NCBI GenBank assembly: GCA_023954045.1
Contig: JAMLIR010000006.1
Span: 103,665-167,664, forward strand
From: Burkholderiaceae bacterium
GTDB lineage: Bacteria > Pseudomonadota > Gammaproteobacteria > Burkholderiales > Burkholderiaceae_E
Length of the DNA stretch: 64,000 nt
Reading direction: 5' to 3'
The position numbers were made by a program, and so were the translations under genes. Below the pieces are notes generated by a model, which saw nothing but the letters and a program-made list of their open reading frames with translations, was not told the DNA's origin and made no database searches. Below, piece after piece: positions 1 to 9,521 of the stretch (position 1 is the stretch's first letter; each line of letters starts with the position of its first letter).

Positions 1-36
1 GAGCCTGCGGCTGGGCAACTAGCTCGGGATCAGCAG

Positions 37-963
37 ATGAAAGATACGGGAACGCTCCAACAGGTCGTGCCGGCCGCTCCCTCCGGGCCGAAGCCCGCTG
101 CGTCGTCCGCTCGGACGGTCGCCCCGCTCCGAACGTCGATGACCATCGGCGAGATCCTCGTCGCCGGGCAGAAGATGACCCGGGAACAGGTCGAAAAGGT
201 GCTCGAGGCGCAGAAGACCAGCGACCTGAGGTTCGGCGAAATTGCGGTGGGATTCGGATTCGTGAAGCGCAAGGACGTCGACCAAGCGCTCGCAATCCAG
301 TTCGGATATTCGTCGGGCGAGACGAACCCGGCGGTGCCATCGCAGCTCACGGCGGCAGTGACGCCGACCGCACCCTTTGCCGAGGCGCTGCGCGGCCTGC
401 GCAGCCAGTTGATGATGCGCTGGTTCGACGGTACACCGGGGCAGACAACGCTGGCCATCACCAGCGTGGACCGCGGCGACGGAAAAAGCTTCGTTGCAGC
501 GAACCTGGGCGTCGTGTTCTCGCAACTCGGCGAACGCACCCTGATCATCGATGCCGACCTGCGGCATTCGACGCAGCACGCGCTGTTCGGGCTGCGCAAC
601 CGGATGGGGCTGTCGGGGATCCTCAGCGGGCGCGCCGGATTCGAGGAGATCGCCCAGATCGAGCATTTCCCGAAGCTGGCGGTGCTACCCTCGGGCCCCC
701 AACCGCCCAATCCGCTGGAGCTGCTCGGGCGCGACGAGTTCGGATTGCTGCTGAACGAGCTCTCCAGCCAGTTCGACGTCATCCTGATCGACACCCCATC
801 GGCGCAGCAGGCAGCGGACGCCCAGGTGATCGCGCAGCGCGCGCGCGGCGCCCTGATCGTGGGACGCAAGGACCACACCAAGAGTTCGGAGATCGCCCAG
901 CTCGCATCGATCCTGTCGAGTTCCGGTGTCACCCTCCTGGGCGCGACCTTGAACGAGTACTGA
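37..963 (+). CDS. EpsG-like chain-length regulator / tyrosine kinase
   Basis: This 308-residue protein is a cytoplasmic P-loop ATPase of the BY-kinase/ParA type that controls polysaccharide chain length together with a membrane co-polymerase. Residues 35-95 look like the MshEN-type N-terminal domain found in EpsG of exosortase-associated EPS loci. The ATPase part follows: Walker A GDGKS at 147-151, Walker A' LIIDADLR at 169-176 and Walker B VILIDTPS near 249. The C-terminus ends NEY, without the tyrosine cluster of E. coli Wzc, so autophosphorylation there is doubtful. It is the first complete gene of the polysaccharide block and lies 15 bp before the polymerase gene, so the two are probably co-transcribed. 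The assignment to the EpsG group is firm; the kinase activity is inferred. Confidence 0.85.
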   Translation: MKDTGTLQQVVPAAPSGPKPAASSARTVAPLRTSMTIGEILVAGQKMTREQVEKVLEAQKTSDLRFGEIAVGFGFVKRKDVDQALAIQFGYSSGETNPAVPSQLTAAVTPTAPFAEALRGLRSQLMMRWFDGTPGQTTLAITSVDRGDGKSFVAANLGVVFSQLGERTLIIDADLRHSTQHALFGLRNRMGLSGILSGRAGFEEIAQIEHFPKLAVLPSGPQPPNPLELLGRDEFGLLLNELSSQFDVILIDTPSAQQAADAQVIAQRARGALIVGRKDHTKSSEIAQLASILSSSGVTLLGATLNEY

Positions 964-978
964 GAGGGCGAGCCGACG

Positions 979-2499
979 ATGCTGTTTCGGCTCGAGAACC
1001 GCCTCGGCGAACTGCGTGCAGACACACTGACCGCTGCTGCAATCGTGGCGGCATTCGGTGCGGCGGGCCTGATCGCGGGCTACGTGATCGCTTCCGGAAA
1101 GCCCATCCCGATCGCGCTGACCCTCGGGACCGTCGCGGGGATCGCGTTGCTCGGCGCCCTCCCGCTGGTGATCTGGATCATTCTCGCCGGCGTGCTGCTG
1201 ATCAGCGGGCCAGTGGTGATGTTCGTGCCCGAACTGGAGAAGGCGGGGTGGGTCTTCGCGCTTCTGGGCTTCTTCCTGACCGGCGCCGCCATGCTGTATT
1301 CGGCCGTGGGCCGTCAGCGGTTCGATCGACCGCTGCCCGCTTTCGTGGTCATGATGATCCTGCTGTTCGTCTACGGCCTGGTTTCGATGGCATACTCCGA
1401 CGGTCCGATCATGGAAGGGGTCAGGGCCGGGAAGCGCTATTTCCAGTTCTTCGGTCTGCTGTTCATCCTGGCGGTGGTCCCGTTCCCGCTTGGCCTCGTG
1501 CGACGCTGGTGGTGGTTCCTGGTCGCCCTCGCGATGGTGCAGCTGCCGTTTGCCGCGTACCAGCGGTTCGTGCTGGCTCCGATGCTCGAGGGCCGGCCGT
1601 ACGTGTTTCCGCTGGACGTCGTGGTCGGAACGATGGAGGGGTCGCTTACCGGGGGCGGCAGCAGCAGCGTGATGGCGTTGCTTCTGGTCTTCGTGCTGTC
1701 GTACCTGATCGCCGCCTACCGCGAGGGAATCCTGCCGATGCGCCGGCTTCTCCTGCTCGCGACTCTCGTCGCCGCGCCGATGCCGCTCGGCGAAGTGAAC
1801 TTGCTGGTCGTCCTGCTGCCGCTGGCGCTGGTCACCGTGCACTTCGATCTCATCAGGCGCCGGCCGTTCCGGTTCGCGCTGATCGCGGTGCTGGCTCTGG
1901 TGCTGATTGCCATAACCGGATGGGCATACCTCGCCATCAATGCCCAGCCCGGCCAGTCCGTGGCGGGCACGATCGAGGCGATCATCGCTTACAACTTCGG
2001 CTCGACCGGCTACTACGGCGGCAACAGTCTCAACAGGACCACGGTCTACTCGTACTGGCTGCAGCACCAGAGCCTCTCCGACCCGGTGAGCCTCTTCTTC
2101 GGCCACGGTCTGGGAAGCGCGTTCGGCGGCGTTGGCGAGCCGAACCCAGGTCACATGGATCAGGCGCACGCGCACAAGTTCATCGGCCTGACGGCTGCGT
2201 CGTCGGTGCTGTGGGACCTCGGCCTCGTCGGTCTGGTGCTTCTCGTGGGACTGAACCTGTCGGCTGCGCACTACGCGGCAAGACTCACCGCGTTGGCCCG
2301 GCCCGGCTTCGACCGCGCCTCGTGCCGCGCACTCAATACAATGACGCTGATGCTGCTGGCCATGCTTTTCTACTCGAATGCGCCGATCGGAGTGCCGAGT
2401 CTGGAGGTCCTGATGGCGCTTAGCATCGGACTCATCGCTTGGCGCTGGCGCTCTGCTCCGCGCGAGAGCCGCGCATACGGCGAGCACCGTGCCGCATGA
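979..2499 (+). CDS. O-antigen ligase/polymerase-like membrane protein (Wzy type)
   Basis: A 506-residue inner-membrane protein with roughly a dozen hydrophobic segments. The motif FGHGLGS near residue 375, after a periplasmic loop, is the glycine-rich signature seen in Wzy_C/O-antigen-ligase proteins. Such proteins join lipid-linked oligosaccharides into polymer on the periplasmic face. The gene sits between the chain-length regulator and a Wzx-like flippase, and its end overlaps the flippase start by 11 bp, so the three form a unit typical of Wzx/Wzy-dependent export. Whether it acts as a polymerase or as a ligase cannot be told from sequence. No other catalytic residue is obvious. Confidence 0.8.
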   Translation: MLFRLENRLGELRADTLTAAAIVAAFGAAGLIAGYVIASGKPIPIALTLGTVAGIALLGALPLVIWIILAGVLLISGPVVMFVPELEKAGWVFALLGFFLTGAAMLYSAVGRQRFDRPLPAFVVMMILLFVYGLVSMAYSDGPIMEGVRAGKRYFQFFGLLFILAVVPFPLGLVRRWWWFLVALAMVQLPFAAYQRFVLAPMLEGRPYVFPLDVVVGTMEGSLTGGGSSSVMALLLVFVLSYLIAAYREGILPMRRLLLLATLVAAPMPLGEVNLLVVLLPLALVTVHFDLIRRRPFRFALIAVLALVLIAITGWAYLAINAQPGQSVAGTIEAIIAYNFGSTGYYGGNSLNRTTVYSYWLQHQSLSDPVSLFFGHGLGSAFGGVGEPNPGHMDQAHAHKFIGLTAASSVLWDLGLVGLVLLVGLNLSAAHYAARLTALARPGFDRASCRALNTMTLMLLAMLFYSNAPIGVPSLEVLMALSIGLIAWRWRSAPRESRAYGEHRAA

Positions 2500-4057
2500 G
2501 CCGGGCGGCGACGCAGCCGTCGGAGAGCCCGGCGTCGCGCGCGTGACACGCGGCGACCCGTATAGCGCATCGCGAATCGCGCACGGCGTCGTCTACCTGA
2601 TCGGCGGAAAGGCGATCACGTCGATCGCCGGTATTGGCACCTTTCTGCTGCTGGTGCGGGTGCTGCCGGTCGAACAGTTTGCCGCCTACTCGATCCTGTT
2701 TGCGCTCGTCGAACTGGTCGATGCGATCACCGGTGTCGGATTGGGCCAAGTGCTCTCCCGATATGTGCCCGAACTGTACGTAGGGCACCGGGACTACGCA
2801 CTTCGGCGCCTTGTCGCGGTGACGATGGCGCTGCGCTTGGGCGTGCTCGGCGTGTTCGTCGCGCTGGTCTATCTACTCGCGCCCGCAGTCTCACCGCTGA
2901 TCGGCCTCGCCGACTGGGAATGGGCCGTCAAGGGATACCTTGCGGTCGTGCTGGTACGGGTTGTCTCTACATCGCTCTTCGGCGTGCTCGAGTCGATGCT
3001 TCACCAGGCCATCGGACAAATCGGTTTCGGACTGGTGACCGTACTGCGTTTCGCACTCCTTGCAGGTGCGGCGAGCCAGGGTGTCCTGGATCTGGAGGCC
3101 GTAATCCTGATCGAGTTCGTGACCGACCTGATTGGCTGCGGGATCATGTCGATCGGGCTGCTGCGCGCAATGCCTCGCGACCTGGCCAGCGAAGCCGGCG
3201 GTGACGCGGGTTGGGCGAGGGCCAATCTGCGCCGGATGTCCGAGTTCGGCATCAAGGGTTACCTCCAGCACATGCTGATCCTGCCGTACGGCACTTCCAC
3301 CAACCGGCTACTCGTCGGAGGCGCCCTGGCGAGCTCGGAAGTCGCGTTGTTCGGTTTTGCGCAGTCAGTGGCAGAGCTGATGGAGCGATACCTGCCGGTG
3401 AAACTCCTCGCCGGCGTCATACGTCCGGTGCTCACTGCACGCTACGTGCGGGATGGCCGATTCGCGGACCTCGAACTGGCGGCAAACCTCATCTTCAAGA
3501 TCAATGCCTTCGTGATCTGCTTGAGCGCGGTCGTCATCTTCGCCGGCGGCACGGACCTGATCGGCCTGGTGAGTGGTGGAAAGTACACGGTCGGCAGCGT
3601 CCCGTTGCTGCTGCTGATGTGCGCGCTCGTGTTGATGTATTCGATGCGTCACATGCTCGACCAGGTGAGCCACGCCGTTGAACGCAACGGCCCGCTGATC
3701 TGGTCGAACGCAATCATCACCTCCTCAGTGCTTCCCGGAATCGTGTTGCTGCCCCATTTCGGCGTCTACGCAATGCCCACATCAAACCTGGTCGGCCTGG
3801 CGGCGGGCTGCCTGATCCTGATCTGGCGACTCCGGGCCGAGGGTTTCGCGTATCACCAGGACCTCGCCGGACTCGCCCGGATGCTTGCCGCCACGGGAGT
3901 TGCCGTTGGCGCTGCGGAGCTCGTTCGCCGGTCGGGGGTCGGATGGGCCGTTGCGCTGGTGGCTAGCGTCGCGGTCTTCGCCGGCGCGATTGCTGCGCTT
4001 CGGCCCGTGAACGCCGCGGAAGGCCGGTTGCTCGTGTCGCTGATCAAGCGCCGATAG
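2489..4057 (+). CDS. oligosaccharide flippase (Wzx-like, MATE/PST family)
   Basis: A 522-residue polytopic membrane protein of the polysaccharide transporter type. Its hydrophobic segments start at about residue 33 with VVYLIGGKAITSIAGIGTF, the usual first helix of the family. It should move lipid-linked repeat units across the inner membrane. The ATG at 2489 overlaps the previous stop region, which points to translational coupling. The first 25 residues are polar and rich in Gly and Pro, so a start nearer 2543 is possible. The next gene begins 167 bp downstream and may have its own promoter. Substrate is unknown. Confidence 0.8.
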   Translation: MPHEPGGDAAVGEPGVARVTRGDPYSASRIAHGVVYLIGGKAITSIAGIGTFLLLVRVLPVEQFAAYSILFALVELVDAITGVGLGQVLSRYVPELYVGHRDYALRRLVAVTMALRLGVLGVFVALVYLLAPAVSPLIGLADWEWAVKGYLAVVLVRVVSTSLFGVLESMLHQAIGQIGFGLVTVLRFALLAGAASQGVLDLEAVILIEFVTDLIGCGIMSIGLLRAMPRDLASEAGGDAGWARANLRRMSEFGIKGYLQHMLILPYGTSTNRLLVGGALASSEVALFGFAQSVAELMERYLPVKLLAGVIRPVLTARYVRDGRFADLELAANLIFKINAFVICLSAVVIFAGGTDLIGLVSGGKYTVGSVPLLLLMCALVLMYSMRHMLDQVSHAVERNGPLIWSNAIITSSVLPGIVLLPHFGVYAMPTSNLVGLAAGCLILIWRLRAEGFAYHQDLAGLARMLAATGVAVGAAELVRRSGVGWAVALVASVAVFAGAIAALRPVNAAEGRLLVSLIKRR

Positions 4058-4224
4058 CGCCGTTGTGCCAGCCGCCAGGTGGCGGACCAGCCGACGAACC
4101 GGCGATTTCGGGTGATCGATCACACTTCCATCTGCCTCAGATGCTGCTAGCCTTTCGAGCGGCCAGGAGCTTCGCTCGCACACTGCGCACGAAGCTGGGG
4201 CGCGCGCACCGATTCGGGTAGTCC

Positions 4225-5718
4225 ATGCTTTTTCCCTCCGGCGAGTTCCTGTTCGTCTATCTGCCGATCGTGCTGGCAGGTTTCTTCCTGTTCGCACGAT
4301 TCGCGGGAGTGCAGGTGGCCGCAGCGTGGCTCGCGCTATCGTCGTTCTTCTTCTACGGCTTCTGGCGCATCCAGGACCTGCCGCTGCTGGCAGGGTCCAT
4401 CACGTTCAACTACGTTGCAGGCTGGCTCATCCAGCGCAGATCTCCGAAAGCGCTCATCTCGAACAGAGCCGTACTCGTCGCCGCGATCTCGGTCAACCTC
4501 CTGCTGCTGGCGTACTTCAAGTACGCCAACTTCCTCCTGGAGTCGGCAGCCTCCCTTCTCAGCGTGACCGTCGGACCGGTCGACGTCACCTTGCCGATCG
4601 GCATATCGTTCTTCACCTTCACGCAAATCGCTTATCTGGTCGACTCCTATGCCGGCAAGGTGCGCGAGAGAAATCCGCTGCACTACGCCCTCTTCGTCAC
4701 CTACTTCCCGCACCTGATCGCCGGCCCGGTGCTGCATCACGCCGAGATGATGCCGCAGTTCGCGAGGCGCGAGACCTACCGTCCGCAGGTCACAGGGATG
4801 GTGCTCGGACTCGCGTTCCTCGCGACAGGACTTGCAAAGAAGGTCCTCGTGGCCGACAGCGCCGCGCCTTTCGCCAATGCGCTGTTCGACTCGGTGGCGA
4901 GCCGATCGGTCGGCACAGTCGAGGCGTGGCACGGCGTCCTCGCTTACACGATCCAGATCTACTACGATTTCTCCGGCTATTCGGACATGGCAGTCGGCCT
5001 GTCGCTGCTCTTCGGGGTGCGATTGCCCTACAACTTCGATTCGCCCTACAAGGCGCGCAGCATCATCGACTTCTGGCGACGCTGGCACATGACGCTGTCG
5101 CGCTTTCTTCGCGACTACCTGTACGTTGCCTTGGGCGGAAACCGACGAGGCGTCACGCGACGCTACCTGAATCTGGGAGTCACCATGCTTCTGGGCGGGC
5201 TGTGGCATGGCGCGTCGTGGACCTTCGTCGCCTGGGGCGGTCTGCACGGCGCGTTCCTGATCGCCAACCATGGGTGGCGGCACGTCAGACAACGCGCTGC
5301 CAATGCCTTGCCGTGGCTCGAGAGCCCGCAAGTCCGTCCAGTGGGCAACGCGCTCGCGCTCGCGCTCACGCTGATTTGCGTCATGGTCGCTTGGGTATTC
5401 TTTCGGGCGGCCGGTTTCTCCGATGCCGCGAAAATCATCTTCGCCATGTTCGGATCGGCCGGGGGAACTCCGCTCGGCGCTGGCGCCGCCGGCAACTGGT
5501 TCTGGCTGTCGACCGCGCTCGCGATCGCGATACTCGCGCCAAATTCCCAGCAAGTGATTGACCAGCGGCTTCGACCCCACCTCGAGAAGCTGGTCTCGTC
5601 TCGGACAGCCGACCTTGGAATGGGCGCCGCCATGGGCGCAACGGTCGTCGCGATCGCCATGCTTGCGTTCGTCTCGGCATCGAGAGACGTCAGCGAGTTC
5701 ATCTATTTCAACTTCTGA
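4225..5718 (+). CDS. MBOAT family O-acyltransferase (AlgI-like)
   Basis: A 497-residue inner-membrane protein of the MBOAT family, related to AlgI. It should pass acyl (usually acetyl) groups from a cytoplasmic donor to a periplasmic acceptor enzyme. The run FWRRWHMTLSRFLRDYLY and the later LWHGASW (His near residue 328, the likely catalytic histidine) are family hallmarks. Ten or so hydrophobic segments are visible. The next gene, an SGNH protein, starts on the last base of this stop codon (TGATG), so the two are translationally coupled. Together they resemble the AlgI-AlgJ/X arrangement for polymer O-acetylation. The acyl group and the acceptor sugar are unknown. Confidence 0.9.
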   Translation: MLFPSGEFLFVYLPIVLAGFFLFARFAGVQVAAAWLALSSFFFYGFWRIQDLPLLAGSITFNYVAGWLIQRRSPKALISNRAVLVAAISVNLLLLAYFKYANFLLESAASLLSVTVGPVDVTLPIGISFFTFTQIAYLVDSYAGKVRERNPLHYALFVTYFPHLIAGPVLHHAEMMPQFARRETYRPQVTGMVLGLAFLATGLAKKVLVADSAAPFANALFDSVASRSVGTVEAWHGVLAYTIQIYYDFSGYSDMAVGLSLLFGVRLPYNFDSPYKARSIIDFWRRWHMTLSRFLRDYLYVALGGNRRGVTRRYLNLGVTMLLGGLWHGASWTFVAWGGLHGAFLIANHGWRHVRQRAANALPWLESPQVRPVGNALALALTLICVMVAWVFFRAAGFSDAAKIIFAMFGSAGGTPLGAGAAGNWFWLSTALAIAILAPNSQQVIDQRLRPHLEKLVSSRTADLGMGAAMGATVVAIAMLAFVSASRDVSEFIYFNF

Positions 5719-6827
5719 TGAAGCAACGCCGACTCGTGCGAGTGCTCTGCGGATTCGCGATCGGGATCGCCGTGGCGCTTGCAGCGCTCGAAGGGCTCTT
5801 GCGATTGTTGCCGATACAGGACGGAATCCATGCCGCCGACCCGGACGATCGCTGGCCGGTCCATCACATGGATCCGCACGCCGATGTGCACTGGTCGGCC
5901 GGCTGGAATCTCACCAATCCGACAAGGAGCCGCACCAACAACCTTGGTTACGTCGCGCCGTTCGACTACGTCTCGGGGACGCGGATCGTCGCCGTCCTTG
6001 GTGACAGCTACGTCGAATCGCTGATGAACCCATACGCAAGCACACTTCAGGCGCAACTCGAACGACTTCTCGGCGGCACGATCCCCGTATACAACTTCGG
6101 AATCGGCGGGTCGTCACTCGCCGACTACCTAGGTTTGGCGCATCTTCTCAAGCGGGCGTTCGTGGTCGACCGCCTCGTAGTCGTCATCGGCGAAGGAGAC
6201 TTCATCGAGGGATTCGCACGGCAGCCGGGGCACTTCTTCTGGTCGCCGGATAGCGACGGTCTCGTCGAATCGCAGCCGGAAGTGGTCCGCGATGCGTTGA
6301 AGAAATGGCTCCGGGGACTCGCGCTCTTCCGGTATGTACGGGGAAATCTTCGGCTCAGTGCAAAGGCCCTGTTCAAGCCGCACCCCGGCGCTGACGCGTC
6401 AGAGTGCGTCGCGACAGGACTGTTGAGCGGCGACCGCGCGTTGATACGCGCCTTCGTCGACACCCTGCCGAACGCCTACGGTTTGCCTCCCGAACGGATC
6501 GTCCTGTTGTTCGATTCCGAATCGGAGCGCCGCGCCATGTACGATCCAAACCCCGCGCGACGAAACGTCGTCGCGTGTCCGACGCGAGACGGTCGCGCGC
6601 TCGAGTTCCTGGCGTCGGAGGCGAGTCGCGCCGGCCTGCAGGTCGCACATCTGTCGCCGGCCTTTCGCCGGCACTTCGCGACCACCGGCGAAAGGGTCGA
6701 TCACTCGCCCGACGATTGGCACTGGAACGCGGCGGCGCACCGCATGGCGGCGCTCGCAGCGTTCAGCGCGATAGGCGTCGGCGCCACCAGCGGCCATGCC
6801 GCGCTGCAACCGCCTCGGCGTCCCTGA
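5718..6827 (+). CDS. SGNH/GDSL-type acyl-transfer partner protein
   Basis: A 369-residue protein with one N-terminal hydrophobic segment (about residues 8-28), so probably anchored in the membrane with a periplasmic domain. SGNH blocks can be followed: GDSYVES (nucleophile Ser), GIGGSS, a degenerate third block VVVIGEGD and a C-terminal DWHWN that provides Asp and His. Proteins of this kind (AlgJ, AlgX and relatives) accept the acyl group delivered by an MBOAT protein and place it on the polysaccharide. The immediate overlap with the MBOAT gene supports that role. It is the last rightward gene before a block of leftward genes. Confidence 0.75.
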   Translation: MKQRRLVRVLCGFAIGIAVALAALEGLLRLLPIQDGIHAADPDDRWPVHHMDPHADVHWSAGWNLTNPTRSRTNNLGYVAPFDYVSGTRIVAVLGDSYVESLMNPYASTLQAQLERLLGGTIPVYNFGIGGSSLADYLGLAHLLKRAFVVDRLVVVIGEGDFIEGFARQPGHFFWSPDSDGLVESQPEVVRDALKKWLRGLALFRYVRGNLRLSAKALFKPHPGADASECVATGLLSGDRALIRAFVDTLPNAYGLPPERIVLLFDSESERRAMYDPNPARRNVVACPTRDGRALEFLASEASRAGLQVAHLSPAFRRHFATTGERVDHSPDDWHWNAAAHRMAALAAFSAIGVGATSGHAALQPPRRP

Positions 6828-6920
6828 AGAGAAGCCAGCGAGAGCGCCGAGAAATGCGTGCAGTGCGGGAGAGCTGCGCCCGCGTCGCGTGCCCACGCAC
6901 GATTGTCACGGCCAAGTTGA

Positions 6921-7871
6921 TCAACGGATGGCTTTCTCCGGCTTGCGCGCAACGAACTCGAACGATCCCGCATTCGCGAGGAGGCGCAACCGCTCGGACG
7001 CCCCAGGCCTGATAGTCGAGCCGATGCGCCACCACAGCCTGTGCAGGGCTTCGAGCGGCCAGACGAGCGCGGTGGTCATGAAAGCCGGAAGCCGTGGAAA
7101 CAGGCTCATGTTCGCCTGCGCCCGCAGGCCCGACCAGTCTTCGTTCGGCGCGACGCGCAGCACCTCGAATCCTGCCGAGTCCAGCGTGTTATAGGTGCCG
7201 AGATGCGTATGGTGATAGAAGCTGTCTCCGTGGAACGGCTCCAGGAAGGCGACCGTCCCGATGTAGTAGCCGCCCGGCTTGAGGACCCTGAGGACTTCTT
7301 GCGCGACAACGAATGGATACCGAATGTGTTCGAGCACCGCCATGGACACCACGAACTCGACACTTGATGCTCGAAACGGCAGCGCGTGACCGTCCCCGAG
7401 TATGGGGGCCATCGGATTGGAGTAGTCGAGTCCCGCCCACTGAAACCCCGCGCGCTCGCAAGTCTCGCGGTGCAGGCCCGATCCGCAGCCGAGGTCCAGC
7501 GCGATGCTTCGGTCTGACGCCGCCTTCGGAAAATAGCTCAGCAGAGCTTGAGTGAGATGCCACGGCGCGGTAGTGCCAGCGAAGTCGACCTCCGGATTTC
7601 TCCTCGGGAGAAGCGGACCGAACTCGAAGCCGTCCTTGACCAACCCCGCCCCCAGCCGAAACTCCATTGGAAAGGTCTTCGGTCGGCGAAGGCGCAGGTC
7701 AACGGCGCCACTTGACGAATGTTCGAAAACGCAGCCGCAGTCCTTGCACCGCAGGGACCTGTCGACTCGTGCCAGCTCTCCAGCGCATTGTGGGCATGCA
7801 ATCACCTCCCACACAGCGTTCGGGATACCGGGCAGGCTCGGATCGGTTCCGGCGGCAGGCGAAGCCATCAT
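6921..7871 (-). CDS. class I SAM-dependent methyltransferase with N-terminal zinc ribbon
   Basis: A 316-residue cytoplasmic protein. Residues 20-55 hold a Trm112-like zinc ribbon with CPQC and CKDC pairs. A Rossmann methyltransferase domain follows, with SAM motif I as ALDLGCGSG near residue 123, then DGHALPFRASSVEFV and VLRVLKPGGYY. It belongs to the Methyltransf_11 type common in glycan and lipid loci, so it may methylate a sugar or a lipid carrier; the substrate cannot be deduced. It is the last gene of the leftward glycosyltransferase block, separated from it by about 395 bp that contain a decayed gene fragment. Confidence 0.8.
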   Translation of the reverse strand: MMASPAAGTDPSLPGIPNAVWEVIACPQCAGELARVDRSLRCKDCGCVFEHSSSGAVDLRLRRPKTFPMEFRLGAGLVKDGFEFGPLLPRRNPEVDFAGTTAPWHLTQALLSYFPKAASDRSIALDLGCGSGLHRETCERAGFQWAGLDYSNPMAPILGDGHALPFRASSVEFVVSMAVLEHIRYPFVVAQEVLRVLKPGGYYIGTVAFLEPFHGDSFYHHTHLGTYNTLDSAGFEVLRVAPNEDWSGLRAQANMSLFPRLPAFMTTALVWPLEALHRLWWRIGSTIRPGASERLRLLANAGSFEFVARKPEKAIR

Positions 7872-8266
7872 TCGTGAGCAGACAGTGCGTAGGACGGGTC
7901 AAGCGACTTGCGTCGTTCGCGGATCCTGAACGCGCCCGAACCATCCTGCATCCAGTCGCGTTCGCCGAGAAAGAAAGCCACATGCCCAAGGGCAGGTCGA
8001 CCCCCGGGAACGCGGGCCTCAGTCGACATGCTAGCAAGCCGTGGGCTACCGAGGAAGGGACCTTCCGCTTCCGCCGAAGCGCGGGGGGATGACTTCGCGC
8101 CCAATGTTCCGTCGGGGGCAACCGGCTCGAGCACGTCACCAAAGATCGGCGGATGACCAGCTTCCACTCGCTGGCCGAGGTGCGCATTCCGACCAATCCA
8201 CGCCGACTGTCGGGCGCCCGGCTGTTCCCGAAAGGGCGCCCCGCGCCCGGGCGCGCATCCTGCCCC
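7872..8266. other. 395-bp gap holding a decayed gene fragment
   Basis: No intact gene is supported here. Open frames on both strands are short and lack family features. The right half (about 8070-8217) contains a degenerate, inverted copy of the end of the lipoprotein gene at 10957-12066, described separately. The left half shows no recognisable homology by eye. Confidence 0.6.
8070..8217 (+). pseudogene. decayed copy of the 3' end of the lipoprotein gene at 10957-12066
   Basis: Reading rightward, this stretch matches the last roughly 150 bases of the lipoprotein gene, which is on the other strand. The longest identical run is CAGCTTCCACTC, and translated pieces agree (SFHSLAEVRIPTNP here, SFHSLTEAQIRANP in the intact protein). 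By hand alignment about 70-75% of the bases match, with at least two single-base gaps that break the frame. It has no start and no signal sequence, so it is a remnant. The opposite orientation implies a duplication with inversion, or a former paralogue in the same locus. Confidence 0.7.
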
Positions 8267-9514
8267 CTACCTGCCGTCCCTGGCCGGCTGGTTTCGGACA
8301 CCGGGCACAGCAGTCGGCGCGCTTCTGGCAGGCCCGGAAACCAGTTCGTGGAAGACCCGTTCGTAGCCCTGCGCGCAGGCATCCCAGTTGAACTCGCGCT
8401 CGGCCCTCTCGCGGCCGCGCAGGCCGTTTTCCCTGAGTTGCCGCGGATTGTCGAGTGCCCACTGGAGTTGTCGCTGCAGGTCGTCGATGTCGCCGCGCCG
8501 GAAGAGCACTGCGGTGTCGCCGACGACGAACTTGTTCTCGGGAATGTCGCTGCAAATCAGCGGGGTTCCGAGACCCATGTTCTCCAGGATCACCGGGGAT
8601 AACCCCTCGATGTCGGACGGCTGCACGTAGGCGTAGGCATTCTTCATCAGTGCGAACAGCTTCGACCCGAAGATGAAACCCGGGATGACGACCCGCTGGT
8701 CCTTCGTTGCCGCGATCTCATGCTCGTATCGGGACGGATTCGGAGCGCCGCCCACCAGAAGCAGCTTCTTGTCGGTCTTCGTCCGTTCGAATGCCGGCAC
8801 CAGGTAGTGCAGGCCCTTGTCCGGAATGAACCGGCCCACGAACAGGAAATATTCGCCCGGCTGCACCCCCAGCTCATCCAGAACCGAGGCGTCGAGGTTA
8901 TCCTGCGGCACCTCTGATCCCCATGGAATGAAGTCGTACTCCCGCCGAAACCGCTTCTCGAAATCAGCCTTGTAGAAGATGCTGTCGAACACCACCCGAT
9001 GAGGTACATACGCGGTCACGAAGACCGTCAGCCACAGATACAGGCGCCCATACCACGGCCATTTTCCGCGTTGCCAGTCGACCCCGTCCTGGCTGAGTAC
9101 CACCTTCTTGCCGAACAAGCGCAACAGCAGGCCGAAAGGGCTGTTGCCGGTGTTGTGGATGTGGACGACGTCGGCAGTGTCATGGACGATGATGTCCCAG
9201 CACACCTTGAATGAATGGATAATCGAATCGAAGCCTTTCATCCGCGTCGGCGTGTAGAAGTTCTTCGTCACGACGCCCTTGTACTCGTCGCCGATCGGCT
9301 TGTCGCCCTTGAACAGTCGGTTGTAGGCGACCACCGAATGGCCGCGCGCAGCCAGTCGGGTGTGCAGCTCGACCGACACCTTGTCGACGCCGGCGCAACC
9401 GGGTCGCTGCGGAATCGATCGAAACGTGAAGGTGGCGATGCGAAGTCGCTCTTGCGCGGGCTGTGGCGAGACCGAATCGACGGGAGGAGAGGAGACTTCG
9501 GAAGCAGCGGTCAT
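8267..9514 (-). CDS. glycosyltransferase family 4 protein
   Basis: From the ATG at 9514 this is a 415-residue GT-B glycosyltransferase. The C-terminal half carries LFVGRFIPDKGLHYL and the donor-binding EX7E region EGLSPVILE, typical of GT4. The N-terminal half begins RIATFTFRSIPQRPGCAGVDKV, an acceptor-domain start with a Gly-rich loop. An earlier ATG at 9529 would overlap the upstream gene's stop by 8 bp and is also possible; neither has a clear ribosome-binding site. The frame stays open to 9757 but that part overlaps the upstream gene and is not coding. It acts in the cytoplasm and adds a sugar of unknown identity to the lipid-linked repeat unit. Confidence 0.85.
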   Translation of the reverse strand: MTAASEVSSPPVDSVSPQPAQERLRIATFTFRSIPQRPGCAGVDKVSVELHTRLAARGHSVVAYNRLFKGDKPIGDEYKGVVTKNFYTPTRMKGFDSIIHSFKVCWDIIVHDTADVVHIHNTGNSPFGLLLRLFGKKVVLSQDGVDWQRGKWPWYGRLYLWLTVFVTAYVPHRVVFDSIFYKADFEKRFRREYDFIPWGSEVPQDNLDASVLDELGVQPGEYFLFVGRFIPDKGLHYLVPAFERTKTDKKLLLVGGAPNPSRYEHEIAATKDQRVVIPGFIFGSKLFALMKNAYAYVQPSDIEGLSPVILENMGLGTPLICSDIPENKFVVGDTAVLFRRGDIDDLQRQLQWALDNPRQLRENGLRGRERAEREFNWDACAQGYERVFHELVSGPARSAPTAVPGVRNQPARDGR

Positions 9515-9521
9515 ACGGGCA

